64,000 nt of DNA from Ianthella basta (GCA_964019415.1 OZ025879.1:1331810-1395809); one strand, 5' to 3'; shown: positions 13,601 through 26,300, numbered from the stretch's first letter. Numbers and translations are program-made. Notes: generated by a model from the letters alone, not told the origin.

Positions 13601-16600
13601 AGACTTTGCTTCACAACTGTGGAAGAACTCTTGCAGCTTGCTGTCATCTGGATCATACAGGGCATCCACTCTGCATAGTGCATTGTCACTGGCTGGAATG
13701 CATGCATTACACCTGATGAACTGTTCTAGTTCTCCATTTTGCTGTGGTTCAGACATTTCAATGATCCACATTAGAATTTGGTTCCTCATTTCAGTGTTAC
13801 ATTGTGTGACAGCATGGTTGAAGATATGCTGCTGCACAAGAGCTCCAAGGGAAAGTGGTGACCTTTGAAGAACTGTGTGAATTAGCTGCTGATCAGCTTC
13901 ACTTACATTGACTATCTGAGATGGAAATGCCAGATTACTGGGAAAAGTAATGAAGTAGTGCGGGAAGATAACTTGACTGTAGTAGCTTAGTTGCACAAAA
14001 GTCACTCTTTGGTTTCCAACTCCAATCTCATACACTGGTAGAGACTGTAGAAATGTGATCTGCTGCCCATTCAGGGAACCCATCATGGATACAGCCTCTG
14101 CAAGACAGCTTCGTAAGCATCTTTTCTGTGCATTGTCAAGACTGGCAGCTGTACTTGCTACATTAGGAATCAACTGCAGAGCAGCAAAGAGTGTAGTGGA
14201 GGACAGTACTGGGAGGTACTGGTTGAGTTGCCAACCAAAAGGTGCATATAAGTGGGAGTCGTTCACTAGAGTGCAGCCAAGGGTCTCAGCAATGCTCTGC
14301 ATCTGTTTGGAGCTGGCTGATGTCTTCCTTAAGACTGTACTTCCAGAGCTTTTCAAGGGATACAAAGTGACTGACCCCTTTTTGGGTACAGTATCAGGGC
14401 CTGTGGTTGCAATGAGTGGTAGCCCTGCGACATCATGCAGCTTACCATTGTCAGCAATATATCGCCACACAGAGGACAACCAGGAGGCAGGAGGTTGGTT
14501 GTACTGACTGGGGCTCCAAGTGATACTGTGGGCATTGGGATTGCGGCACCAGGTTTGAATAGCAGCCCTCAGGAGGATAGGGCAGATCACATCTGCAGTA
14601 GCTAGTTGCAATTCATACTGATTTGAACGAGCCAACCGGAGGAAGTGAGCTTGCAGGTCAGAAGGGAGGCTACTTGAAACTATCTGGCCCTCCAGACCAT
14701 GCAAGACTTGACTGGCAAGCATGTCACCCTTTGGGAGCACATAGAATGTCTGACTGGAAAATGTGCCCACACTCCCTGCCTGCTGCAAGGATACCAGTGG
14801 AAGCATCTCCAAGTTCTGAGCTCCATTTGAGAGTACATAACAAAGAGTTTCTTCAAGCAGATTTTCATTCTCTTGAAAGATTCTTATGGCTGTGTTGGCA
14901 TCCCTTCTGAGATAGTCCCGTACAACATTTGGAGTGATCAACTCACAGCCCAGTGTGCTGCAACTGTCCTGAACATTTCTGGGGAGACACACTATGGGGC
15001 AATTCAACTGAAGAAGAAGGTCCACTACAGAATTGGGAACTGAGGCATCCGGTGGGACAAAGTAGGCATTAGGAGGCTTCACCCAAATGCCATTATTGGC
15101 TGCAGTCCAAAGAACAGGCAAATGAGACAGAAGAGGTTGAACTCTATGGATGAGATGCTTCCACACCTCCTCCCTTACTTCATTCATTACAGGGAGGAGT
15201 GCATAGGGGTCAGCACTCTTCTGGAGTGTGGTGTGAGCTAGAGGAAATCCCTGATATGATGTCATCATGCACCTTGCTGTCATGAGGATGGCATATGAAG
15301 GAGCAATGAGGTGTTCTACAAGGTGCTTGTTCCAGTTGGCTTCGTCACTGTTGTCATCTGTATCTGGCCAACGCACTCTCCTGCGGTTGTCTGAGAGAGT
15401 GAAGTAGCCATGGATGTGAACTGGAAGGCCAGTGGAAGTGGTTGCCGACATGGGCAAGAAGCAGAAGGCAAATCCACCATCGCTCAGTGTTGAGGGAGGA
15501 TCAGTCCAACCAATGGATCTACGGTAGCGTGAAACTGCACGGCTTACCTGGTTCTCAACTGAAGCACAGTTCACTTGCAAGCATGCTTCATTCTGCAGAC
15601 GAAAGTCTCCTACAGCAATTGCAGGAGAAAGAGGAGCTGCCAGACCTACCCAAGGAATCACCTTCAGCTTAGATGCCAGTTCTATCACTTGGCGGTCCCT
15701 GACTCCAATGGTACTGCATATCAACCAGGAGTAGGTACCTACTGTTCCAGCTTTCTCAGCAAGTTGGCCTTCCACAGTGACTGTGCACTTGTTGAGGTAG
15801 GTGTCTGCATGGCCTTTGTTCTGACTGAATGCAGTACATGCAGATTTGTACCATGCTCTGCTGCCTTGCACTTCATGACTATTGACAGTGATATGCAACA
15901 GAGGTTGGCCAAGTGCACATGGGTTGCCATCGTAAACCTCAACATCAGTGACATGGTTGAGAAAGAGGAGCACTCGATGTGCTTCTTTGGCAAGTGACTC
16001 ATAGAGCACCCGCAATGCGTCTTTACGGGTGTATGTACGATCAGATATTTCTGAGTGAAACTCCCTATTGCGAAATGGAAAGCGAAACAGTGTTCCATTG
16101 TAGTAAGAGCTAGACAAATTGAAGTCTAGGATGCCATCAAATGTTGCCACTTGATTGCGGTACTGACGGAATTCATCCATTGTGAATCGCTTTCCTGTCA
16201 CTCTAGCACCTTTGGAGTCACGGTAGTCAAGTATGGTCTCGTGAGGATCCATCAGACCAACATGGCTACCGCTAGCAATTACTGGCAAATCTACATTGTG
16301 AAAAAATGCAAATGATGCCTATAATTTTATTAACAGACTAATTGATACTTGATAAGCACAAAAGCACTGAAGGTATCCCATATCACACATACAGTATAGA
16401 CAATCCTACTAACAGAGTGTTGTGAGAGGCCGACCGTTCGCCCACGCAATTCACAATAAACCACTTAAAGTTGGTTAGGAGTCCCTTATGGGATTTATGG
16501 CACTCAAGGTGAGGTCTCGTTGCCCGATATAGCAGTCGGCTTCACCTCGTGTAGGCCTGTGCAATATTCCAATAATATTCTTTAGCGCAATAATTTCTCT

Positions 16601-18300
16601 AATATCTAATTTTCTGTCTGCCATCGCAATAATTGCCATAAATAGGAAAGTAGTTAGGTAAAGAGCAAAAGATAAATCCTGTAGTGTATTTAAACTTACC
16701 CATGCACTTACCTGCAAAGGATTGACGATGAAGCTGTGAAAATGACAGCACCGTGCCGCCATTTTCCGGCTGCAAAATGGCTTCGACTCCCGTATGTACG
16801 ATCGTGAGCTTGAGCTGTTGCCTTTACCAGGTTCAAAGAGAAGCGTTTGGTGCTATTTTGGCTTGGGGATGATTCACCAATGGATACAGCTGAGATGGCG
16901 CACAGAGAAGTAGTCAATATGTTACACTTGTGCCTGGCAGTGCCCAGGATTGCCATCCCCTTGAACGGTGGAGAGAGAACTGTGGGCAACTTCCTCAACT
17001 AGCAAAGCTGGCCGGGAAGTATCTGTGCATTCCAGCAACATCTGTCCCCTAGCAGGCTACATATTGTCAATCAAAGAAGAGCATGCCTTATGCCAGAGCA
17101 CATCGACATGCTTGTGTTTCTGGCTGAAAACTTGGACTAACTACACCCAAATGAATACATGTGATTACATAGACTGCCAGAGCAAGTGCCTAGTCCTGTG
17201 TTTTGTTAGCTGTTAACTTTGACCGACTGTATTCACCATTTTACTCATGATTTTTGCCTTCAATTTGTATCAATGCCTTGTGGTTTCACTATCAGTTGCA
17301 TGTATCACAATATTATCAAGTATTGGGATATTTTGATGAGAATATCAGAGATTATCGTGATAACTTTTTTCTGATATTGCACAGGCCTAGCCTTGTGCTG
17401 TAACAGCAACTCGACCTCACCTCTTGTGCCATAAATCCCATAAGGGACTCCTATAACCAACTTTAAGTAATACGTACTGTGCAGAGGTGAATTGCTCCTG
17501 TGGCGGGTAACCACAGGCTGTTTGAGGAAGGTATAGACCGCCTGTCCTTGAGTCAGGTAGACCTAGCTGCTGGTTAGGGTCGTACAGGGCTGCCATTGTG
17601 ACAATTTTGATAAAGGCTCAGCATAGACACACAAAGCATGAAGATCGATGTTTTTTCCAGGGCTCTTTCACTGAGAATATGTACAGACCATGGCCAGCCA
17701 CACCTATTAAACCATACCTGTGAGATGATGAACGGACTGGAAGCCAAGTCCAAACCGACCAACTTTTAGCAGCTCTTCCTCCTTTTGGCTCTGGTGCAAC
17801 TTGCCAATGTTCTTCCAGTCTACTTCACTGAAGACGCTGTTGTTCCAGGCAAGAAGGGATGGGCCCTGAAAGGGAGCGAGCGATGGCTTCCACAGTCCAC
17901 CAGGGTCGCGAGGGTGTTGGCGTGAGTCAATGAGGAATTTGACCTTGCTGGCTCCAGCATCGTCGGCATTTTGAATGAGCTCCTATTGAAAGAGAATGGC
18001 AATCAGGCATTTGCTGCTGAACTGCAATACGTCGAACTATTTCCAATCAAAGGAATATGTACTGCGTAACGCACCTTCAGAATCTGTCCGCCGTCAGTGT
18101 AGCGCTGGAGTAGATTCTTAATGAAGTCTGTCAGTGGAGGCTGTCTTGTTCCAAAGTCGTCGTCATCAGGTTCATTCTTGTCTGCAGCGAAAGGGGTAAG
18201 CGAAGGAAAGTATAGTTACCTACATGCATGGTGGAATCGGCTTGGGATGCCCCCTTCAAACGTTTTAGCTAGTAGGCCTACCTGAGCAATGGCGCTGCAT
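993..18300 (-). CDS. Sacsin-HEPN-PARP fusion protein, copy 1 (5 coding exons, about 4,767 aa)
   Basis: Exons in transcript order: 18300-18282, 18181-18075, 17982-17718, 16290-2998 and 1612-993. All introns are GT-AG and the phases (1, 0, 1, 1) close an exact 4,768-codon frame including the stop. The chosen ATG begins MQRHCS and splices to an acidic stretch leading to GTRQPPLTDFIKNLLQRY. Exon 3 encodes the first GHKL-type nucleotide-binding fold (ELIQNADDAGAS, later GRFGLGF), which continues into the giant exon as TDLPVIASG. The terminal exon is a full PARP catalytic domain. Human sacsin (4,579 aa) has N-terminal ubiquitin-like and DnaJ domains; neither is visible here. A chaperone-like or innate-defence role is inferred from domains only. 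Splicing of the PARP exon onto the sacsin exon rests on consensus sites, phase and the matching junction in copy 2, not on transcripts. Confidence 0.82.
1613..2997 (-). other. Intron 4 of sacsin-PARP copy 1
   Basis: The donor is GTGAGCC, just after the codons MDPN; the acceptor is at 1613. The intron holds a 579-bp TIR element (2216-2794), preceded by a GGGCATGCCCCCAG-type fragment also seen near 37,405. Reading through the donor adds about 30 unrelated residues before a stop, which would give a sacsin isoform lacking PARP if the intron were retained. Confidence 0.7.
2216..2794 (+). mobile_element. Non-autonomous TIR DNA transposon, TA target site, with transposase N-terminal remnant
   Basis: The ends are inverted repeats of about 25 bp (YCGTATTTGTCCGAATAG, then AGGCC) flanked by TA. 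Sub-terminal GAATAG(A/T)GGCC motifs are repeated. Inside, 2427-2609 encodes 60 aa containing KRKSYDISFKLKAV, a motif like the DNA-binding N-terminus of Tigger/pogo-type transposases; the catalytic part is absent. A second copy, 580 bp and in the opposite orientation, lies at 50191-50770. It sits inside intron 4 of the sacsin-PARP gene. The family assignment to Tigger/pogo is inference from one motif and the TA target site. Confidence 0.75.
2998..16290 (-). CDS. Giant exon 4 of copy 1: three sacsin repeat regions plus HEPN
   Basis: This is a single 13,293-nt coding exon with no stop. It begins by completing the first GHKL fold. A second fold (ELIQNADDAGAT, then GRFGVGF and HLTDVPSF) lies at about residues 1,450-1,560 of the protein. 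A third (EFVQNADDAGAS, then GRFGIGF) lies at about 2,495-2,610. Three such sacsin repeat regions match human sacsin. Near residues 4,320-4,360 is a Gly/Tyr-rich linker (GGGGGGYAP, YGGGSRHYGGG). A C-terminal HEPN domain follows, about 4,380-4,540, with WLIQSLNDYEAAK and HESMEKCLKALFLALFG. No DnaJ domain is seen before HEPN, where human sacsin has one. The exon ends at A|GTGAGC in phase 1. Confidence 0.92.
16291..17717 (-). other. Intron 3 of sacsin-PARP copy 1
   Basis: The donor GTATGG follows HHLTD and the acceptor is ATTGTAG. Most of the intron is filled by one long inverted-repeat element (16469-17462). No coding exon was seen. Confidence 0.75.
16469..17462. mobile_element. Non-autonomous inverted-repeat DNA element flanked by TTAA
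   Basis: The left end reads AGTTGGTTAGGAGTCCC and runs on through TTATGGGATTTATGGCAC. The right end is its inverted copy, so the terminal inverted repeats are about 60 bp with a few differences. TTAA directly flanks both ends (16465-16468 and 17463-17466). A second inverted pair, GGCCTGTGCAATAT, lies just inside. No transposase is visible. A TTAA target site is typical of piggyBac-like elements, but the usual CCC start is missing, so the family stays open. Confidence 0.7.
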
Positions 18301-18408
18301 GATAACAGGGTTTGCTTTGGTACACGCAGTGCAGCCGACTCCACGTTAGAGAAGAACTTTGATGCTGACCAGTTTCTCCTCTCCTACTCCTGTTGTACGC
18401 CTTTTCGC

Positions 18409-18417
18409 TTCCGGGAA
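18409..18417 (-). promoter_or_regulatory. TTCCCGGAA palindrome-like site upstream of sacsin-PARP copy 1
   Basis: The 9-mer TTCCCGGAA, which fits the STAT GAS form TTCN3GAA and also contains an ETS-like CCGGAA, lies about 110 bp upstream of the start codon. The same 9-mer occurs upstream of copy 2 (39367-39375). The flanking sequence is only partly conserved between the two promoters. Regulatory use is inference. Confidence 0.35.
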
Positions 18418-19773
18418 CATCAAATTTGCATATGCCACATGCTTCATAGAAAACCGCGCCACAAAGTTTGCCCAAACCACACTAAGTTCTGGGAAAGCCG
18501 TACAAAATTTGAAATTTTGCACGGGCAACTAGTAATTTATTGTGCAATTCTACTAGCGCTATATCTATATAGGACCGGCAATTCCAGAGAAAGTGAATGT
18601 ATGCACAAAGTAGTACAAACACATCATACTGTTGCACAAGTGAATGTCCACAGACAATGAGGCTACTGCCTGCTTCCGTTGAAGATGTTATAGGATTGGG
18701 AGTAGTTTTGTTCCTCGAGTCATGAGTGTGGCTGTAGGGTGAGGGGTAGAACAATGGTGCGGTAGGATTATAACTATAGCTAGCTGTTACATATATAGCT
18801 ATGTCTTCTTTGATAGTCATGAAGTCATGATTCTATGTTGGGTACGTACACTAATACGTAGCTGCTATTGCATACATGCATAGAGGTATTCACAGTTATA
18901 TGGGCCTGGCCTAGGAATCATGCATGGCCAGAGACATGCATACTGTAGACGTTCTCTACTAGCTAGCTCTACAGAAGGGTTGCTGTGGGGGGAGGGGGGG
19001 GGGGGGCAGTGAGGGGGCAGTCTATATATGGACTTGACATGCCCAGTGTAATATTAATCAATATTATATTGCTGGGGGCAGAATGGTCCTAGGAACTGCA
19101 TGGAAACTATAGTATATGGCAGTGATTGCATGCTTTGCTAATATACATACGTAGAGAGCTGTATTCAGAGATACTGAAGTATAAAAAAGTATATATTAGA
19201 ATATATCATGATGTTGCAGTCTTCATAGCATATTTCCATACTTAATCCTTAATATATTTAATCTTCCAGTCTGCATGCATTCGTACTTTGTGCGGCTTTA
19301 AAGCAGGCATTGATCTGACTGGACCAACAACATTATGCATCAGACATTTGCAAATCTGTTTACTAATGACTCACATGCTTGCAAGCATGTGTATGGCAGA
19401 AGCCTAGGCCAGTGCAATATCAGCACTAAACAGCCAGTATATATCACCCAACTGGCTGGCCTATTCATGCCACCAATGTTGTTCAACTGGAACCAGCCAA
19501 ATGGCAAAAATGGATGGCAGATGCTGCCAAGCCAGTGACACAAAGTAGAGCAAGTGACACCTTCAGCTGCACTTGCTCATATAATTAATTAAGCTCAATG
19601 CACACTGCATTAATGAACATTATTTGATACAATATATAGCAATACAGCAAGCTACGTATAAGCCTACAAAGATATAGACTTCTAAAAGATGTAAAGGTTG
19701 TTCTTATTGAAAATGGTTCTAACAAACTAGTTGTATCACTACAAATGTTAATGGGGTTCAACTGTTAATGCAA
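18418..19773. other. Intergenic between the two sacsin-PARP genes
   Basis: This stretch holds the 5' flank of copy 1 and the 3' flank of copy 2. No exon was recognised. A run of about 20 G residues interrupted by one A lies near 18985-19007 and could form a quadruplex or be an assembly weak spot. The rest is AT-rich with short TATA simple repeats. Confidence 0.45.
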
Positions 19774-20396
19774 TCAGCTATTCAACTTGTACACTATCTG
19801 ATAAGCTGGGTAGGTCATATCATTGCGAGGTACTATGTAGATGGGACAACCATTAAGCCTCCCTTCAATGCTGTCGTAAGACTTTGTGACTCCGCCTTCC
19901 TGCTGTGGCATTTCAGGAGGTCCATGGCCACAGAGTTGACTTGGATTCAGGCAAACGTATGTTTCTCCAAGCACCACTCTAGCAACCAGCAAGTAGAGCA
20001 TGCTCCCTCGGCGGTGCACATACCCTTGGTGAGACAGGGAGGCATCTTTGGCAAAGTAGATTCCTCTTCCGTACCGGCCCTGGGCACTCTGAACTACATC
20101 AAAGCTCTTCTGCCCACTGTAGATCTTCTTGGGGTCAAGTGAGCTTGTCCCATGAAACACATACTCTTCACGGCAATGTCCACCATGCCTGTCCAGAATG
20201 GCATTCCGACGGTGCATGAAGTCTCTCCATAAGTAGACATTTTGGATCCTTTCGATGTTGAAAATGGTTACATTGCGGACACCCATGCTGCTGAGGAACA
20301 GCTCTGCTATGCTGTTGTACTCCGAGGAGCCCTGGCGAAGGGGAACTACCTTCAGCTTTTCATCATCTGCAAAAGGTAGCCAGTCCTCAGGAAATT
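19774..20396 (-). CDS. Last exon of copy 2: PARP/ARTD catalytic domain
   Basis: The exon begins at the acceptor CTTCTAG in phase 1 and ends at a stop after VYKLNS. Motifs: HGTSSLDP (His about residue 4653), YGRGIYFAKDAS (Tyr about 4685) and PIYIVPRND, where Ile at about 4757 stands in for the PARP1 catalytic Glu. As in copy 1 the triad is H-Y-I, expected for a mono-ADP-ribosyltransferase. The two PARP exons differ at many positions while all active-site motifs are kept, which argues that both are under selection. Confidence 0.88.
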
Positions 20397-23300
20397 CTAG
20401 AAGAGGAGCAAAACAAGGATGCAGATGTAAACACTATACATGGACAGATGTACACAAGTATTACTGCAAAGTGGGAAGAATTGGTAAGGTTTTAAGTTGG
20501 CAGTTTGGCAGTTTTTGGATATTCTGCCAAGTGCAATTTGGCACCAATATTTCCAACCACACTTAGACCATGATGCAACAAATTGCTGTAATCTGATTGG
20601 TCCAACGGAGGTGTTCTAAATCGCTTATACCACCTCTGGTAGCTTCTGGCATTTTCAGGCAAACTTTCGACAATGTACCTGCGACAAGCTTGGAGCAAAA
20701 TTAACTTTAGCAATGTTCCGAGGTACTTCACAGCAGCTGGGCTTCGCAGGTTGTTTCTGCACAGTTTACGCTGCTGTTTGACTACTCGGCTGCCTTTTTT
20801 CATCATTTCTTGGTAGAACTGGCTAGCGCGGTCCTTCCCCGTATTGACGTTGGTTGCTATCATAGTCTGAACACCTTATACCGAGCTCCTTCGGTGTCTA
20901 CTGGATTTAGAACACTTAGGAAACCGATTTAGAGGCCCTTGCGCTTCGCGCGCGGGCCTCTATAGTAATCAGTTTCCCTCGGTGTTCTAAATCCAGTAGA
21001 CACCTCGGATCTCGGTATAAACTATATATATACTGTACAAGGTATGGCATACATATACCTATAGACTGTGTAGGTCAACTTTCTGTCACATGCAGTCAAT
21101 GTGCCTGTTTGCAGTCAATATGGATCGAGGGTTTACAGAGGAAAGGAGCCGTGCCTAAGTGTGGCGCTTTCTTGAAGAAAAAGGTAGAGCAAATAAATGA
21201 GCATGTGTGTTGTGAAGGGCAAGCTCTTGTGCTAGACGGGGAATAAAACACATTGTGACTTGTAGCACCTATATCAGCTACAACTCTTGGAAGTTACATT
21301 TATGTTGAAGCACCATGAAACCAGAGCCAACGGTTGCCATTGTAGCCATATATACTCTGTGGTGTAATCAGTATGTAGGACTTGGAATCCACCAACTACC
21401 AGCCAATAGCCTTTCATGGCAAATCTGCTAAATTTGCACCTGCCAATATTTCCCACTATACAGTATACTACAGCTATTGAAGGCACTTCATGCTATGGTT
21501 AAAATAGATAATGTCCTGACAAAATAACTCACTATCACACTAATCCCTATATGAATCTACTGTAAGGTATATGCAACCACTCACGTGCAGGGTCCAGTGG
21601 GGTTCTTCTCCTGGCGGGCACATTGTGCTGGACTGACTCCATCATGGATGCAATACTGGATATACTTCTCACTTTTGTCAAAATGGCCTCTACGGCTGCA
21701 ACAACCTCTTCTGCCTCTTCAAAGTGTTGCATGTAGGCCAGCACAGGAGCCATTATAGGTGTGTTGTAGTCAGGGTAACGGCACCTCAGGTAGTGCCTGG
21801 ACACCTGCAGGACCTGAGGCATGAGGTCAAGAGGAGGATCCTTTGGCCAGTGGGTGTTGTCCTGGAGCTCCTGACACAGGTCTCTGACATTGGTCTGCTC
21901 AGAGAGCACCCTGTTGAGGCCAAAAAGAGCAAGGAAGAGGGTTTTCAGGCACTTTTCAACACTCTCATGTGCCAGGAAGCACACTTGAGCCGGAAATACC
22001 TGTACAGGATCTATCAAGTTCCTGTCTTGCCGGATTTTCTCATGGGATGATGTTAGCAGTGACTTGGCTGCCTCATAGTCATTGAGGGCTTGAATCAGCC
22101 ACATCTTAGCATGTTCTAGATTGGGTTGGGGACGAGGCTCTTCATCCAGGCCTTGCCATAGCACATCTCGGTTCCTGTATCCTCCCCGCCACAGGCTAGA
22201 GATACCACCACCCATTCCTCCTCTACCTCCTCCTCCACGTCCTCCTCCCCATCCTCCTCCACCTCCTCCCCATCCTCCTCCTCCTCCTCCTCCCCATCCT
22301 CCTCCACCTCCTCCCCATCCTCCTCCTCCTCCTCTCCTTCTATGTCTTATCCTGTGTGATCCATAACCACCATGGGAAGATGTATCTGCTTCCACAACAG
22401 TCCACCTTTCAGGAGCTTCATTCTTCTTCAATAGCTCGTTCACAGTCTCTCGCAGCTTCTGTAGCTCTGATGGCTCTAGGTGAGGCTCAGCTACCCTCAA
22501 TAGTACATCTGATAGACGTCTGAATGCTGCAGATGTCTTCCTGGTGCACAGGTAGTGAAGGTGATATACCAGGCGCTGACTGGCATGCAGGATGTGTGAC
22601 ACGGGCAATTGCATTGCATTTAACTTGGACAGCAAGTCTTCTAGCTGAGCCTTCAAGTGTCTGTCACTTTCTATAGACAGCTCCAAGATAGACAATGGCT
22701 CAGATGGAGCTCCTTCAGCATCGCTAACTTCTACCACTAAGTCCCATTCTTTTGCAATACGAGTTGCCTGCTGTGGCTGCAGGTATTTGCTGATGAAGAG
22801 GTGAGCCAATGGTACATCTGCTGTATTGTCTTCACTGGGGCCAACATGCAACTTATAAACAAAATCCCCAGCCTGTTCAGAATATCTGCTACCACCTGAC
22901 ATGTGAATAACCTGGGCATTGATCAACTGACTATCAAGTGAGTAATACTTCACAATTTCATTTTCCCTGTAGGAGCACATGATGATGTTGTCCAAATATC
23001 CCTTGTGCTGAACAAGCTCTCCAAGGTCAGTCACCAAGGGCTCCTTCTCAGTTCCATGTTCATACATTGGAATTCTCAGTCTATTCAGAACCATAGGAAT
23101 GGCTTCACAGCTATCACAGAATATCATTTTAATCAGCAGGGCATTATCTCTGATGACACCTCCCATGTGCTCATTGATGCCTCTGGCAAACTCGTACAGC
23201 AAGTCATCCATGTCCACTGTCCTCTGGTGTGGAGATATGTAAGCAATTGCCTCACTGGAATCAGGGTTCTCCTTCCACACTAAACTGAAGATATCTTCAG

Positions 23301-26300
23301 TGTCAGAATTGGGCAACTCTTGACCTTGTTCATTACAAAGAACTGTCTTGATCATCTGTACACACTTCACTTTCACTCCAAGCAATCTCACAAGTACAGT
23401 CTCTGCCAGTTCATCTGTCGGTGGTTTCTGCGTCTCACATTTGATGACTCGCAGGATGCCACTGTACAACTCATTAGACTGCAAAATTTCCTGCAGCTTC
23501 ATGACATGTTTGCATCCATGCTCTTTTCCCTCTGACCATGCAACTTGTTCTTCGTTGCAAATGATGTGCTCATTCTCCATGTCACTGTGAGGACGTTCAG
23601 AGATGATGGAGCTGAGGAGACGTACTCCTAGACACTGAGGAAGGGTGATGTTCCCATAATCATCTTGTGGTGGTGTTTTCACTACTTGATACTGGACATG
23701 CCTCCATTCTAACCTGTCTGCAAGCCACAAAGCATCATCCAGCACCAGCTGGGATGCATCAATGAGTTTGTTATCCATGGACAGTAATGGGATATTTCCA
23801 CTCTGAAACAATGCCAGCTCTGGGCCTTGATGCTTTTCTTCCTCTCTAGCTAACATCACCAGAAACAGGTAGGCCTGTTCAGCTAGCCTTTTGTCATTGG
23901 GGTCATCACCAATCCCCTTGATGTGCAGCTGTCTCAGAATGTGAAGGCATTGAGAGATCTTCACACTATCAGGCACACCAGCTAGCTTTAGGAATGTTTT
24001 GAATGGTCGACAATATGAAGGCACCTCTCTCACATAAGGGTACAGGTCACATCCTTCATGCATATTCATACACACCATGTCTGCTGATAGCAACTGGAAG
24101 TTTGAGGAATCACCTTGTTCGACAAAAATACATTTGCACCCACACAGTACTGCAGAAATTGGTGCTCCATTCCCTTCAAAGCCATCCAGGTACTCGTAAT
24201 GGGCTTTGAATAGCCTCCTAAGTTCTTGCACTAAAGAAAACCTTTTCCCAGTAGGCAGCTCATGGCACTGTTGAAGGACTTCAGTTACAAACTTCAGATT
24301 GTGTGCAACCACAACAGCATTGAATTCAATCACACCAAGAGTTTTTAGAAATTCTGTGGCATTTGGGAGTTCAGGAGAAAAGCATGCTGGCAAAACTGGT
24401 TTAAAAAAGCAAGCTAGCTGGTAGTCCTCTTGTTTCCTCAGGAGAACACTGTTTTGCAATGTAGTCCACTTCTGGCTTGAGCTTTCAAGGGAAGGTACAA
24501 CTTGCTGAAGAGTTTTGTGAGGTTCCTGATCTATTCGGCAGGGAACACAGCAAATGGAGCTGGCATTCATCAGAAAGCGGTTGGAAGGCCTTGTCTGCTG
24601 TGGATCAACCAACCTCCTTGCCAAGTCATACAATAGGAGAGTCGCCTTCTGTATGCATGATTGCTCTCTTTCTACACTATTCATGTCTGTTCTCTGAATA
24701 TCTTGAGCAAGGGACTGAGCAAACCTGAGCCAATCATCAGTAGAAACCTGTCTACGGAGACCCAAATGACCAAGAAACTCCAAACGCTCTGGATCGCTGT
24801 CATCATCCCAGGGACTAGGTGGGAACATCCCAGCTGGGAGGAATGCTTTGAAAAGGGGTACTGTATAGTCATATAGCTCAGCAGCACAAGCCGGTCCACT
24901 GGGAGTCTTTAGAAATGGAACTGATGTGAGATGCCAGAACAAAGCATTCCATGTGCCTCTTGTTTTCTTGGTATACCTGACAATTCTGTAAAGCCCAAAG
25001 ACAACTTCTATGTGTTGTTGCAGTAGGTCTGGGGTTTGTTCACGAGGCAGTTTGCTAAAGTGTGGTACGAGAACATTGTTGTACAGGTCAAGTGACAGCC
25101 TATCCCACACAGTAACACCAACTTTCTTCATGAATTCTTCACAGAATGGAGGTACCACCAGGAAAGCAATGCTTGCAGCCTTGCTCATCTCATCTAGACC
25201 ACTGCGAGGTAGATCCTTTGGCACACCATGAGCATCTCTGTATCCATCAATGGCCTTCAGCTCACCACTGACTAGAAAGAAGAGGGGTAGCTCTTTGAGC
25301 CACGGAAACATTCCCATTTCTCTGAAAGCACTGCTATCCTTTAAAAATTGGATAAACTCCATCACTTCTGCTTCTTCGGGATGAATGGATTTTTGCCGTA
25401 AGTCATTCTTGAACTCTCGTAACAGCTGTAGAACGTCATCTGGATTACCGGACTTAGCAAACACATATTCAAAGTGACGGTACTGGGTATATTCTTTGGC
25501 TTCTGTGCAAAACACTTTTCCAAAGTCTACAACAGGAAAGCCAAACCTTTTAGTGAGACTCATCACTGGTTTCTCAAACAGAATGTGTTTTCCCTGAAAG
25601 AGTGGATACAGCTTGTTATCTGTTGTTGGAATAACTGAAAAGTGGTTGAAAACCCCTCTCCTTTCCTTCTCTACATAGCCCAGGTATGTCCAAAACTGAG
25701 CCAAGATCTTTAAAAAGTCTTGAGACAGGTCAACCTTGCCATCTCTTGGCAGTTGTAGGTGCTCAGCAACCAGCTCAGGGTACCTGGCAAGCTCTTTGAT
25801 AACCCCAAGAGACATCAGCATCCTACGAACACTTTGATGTTTCCACACTGTCTTGTGAATGAAAAGATGCTCACATCTTTGAGGCAGGAGCTTGGTAAAG
25901 TTACCATCATAAACCTCACGCATTGTCTGCAGTTTACCATCTTCTGTGAGCATAAGTGGAACTCCTTCCAGGTCTTGCCACTTTGGAGTTGGCAGTTGTT
26001 CACTGTTGCCACTAACCTCAGCAGTAGGCACATCACTCAAACAATATTCAAGGAGTGGCACAATAGCCTCAACAATAACATCCTTGAATGCATCCAACTG
26101 GGGGCACAGTGACTTCAGATGCTGCCGCACTACTGCTGGAGTAATTATTATACCTTCATATCTGCTATCTTGTTTCAAGCACTGTAGTGAAGTCTCAACC
26201 TGTCTGGCAATTACCATAGGTGCATACGTGAGCTTCATTCCAAGGTTCAACAGAGTCTTTGATGAGAGATCACATTGCTCAGCGTAGAACCATCCTTTCT

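Larger units (their letters stand above)
20397..21584 (-). other. Last intron of sacsin-PARP copy 2
   Basis: The donor is GTGAGTGG and the acceptor is TTCTAG. The intron holds a 123-codon open frame (20492-20863) next to a long hairpin (20879-21018), both listed separately. The remainder shows nothing recognisable. Confidence 0.7.

Noticed and set aside
18985-19007. G-run as a functional quadruplex
   Set aside because: Only a homopolymer-like tract in an intergenic stretch; no context supports a role.
21547-21584. C-terminal tail of the copy 2 sacsin frame
   Set aside because: It follows GTGAGT in the same phase as copy 1. The tail does not match copy 1 and is treated as intron.
22121-22366. 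Pro- and Glu-rich frames opposite the Gly-rich linker
   Set aside because: Shadows of the GGA/GGT repeat within the sacsin exon.
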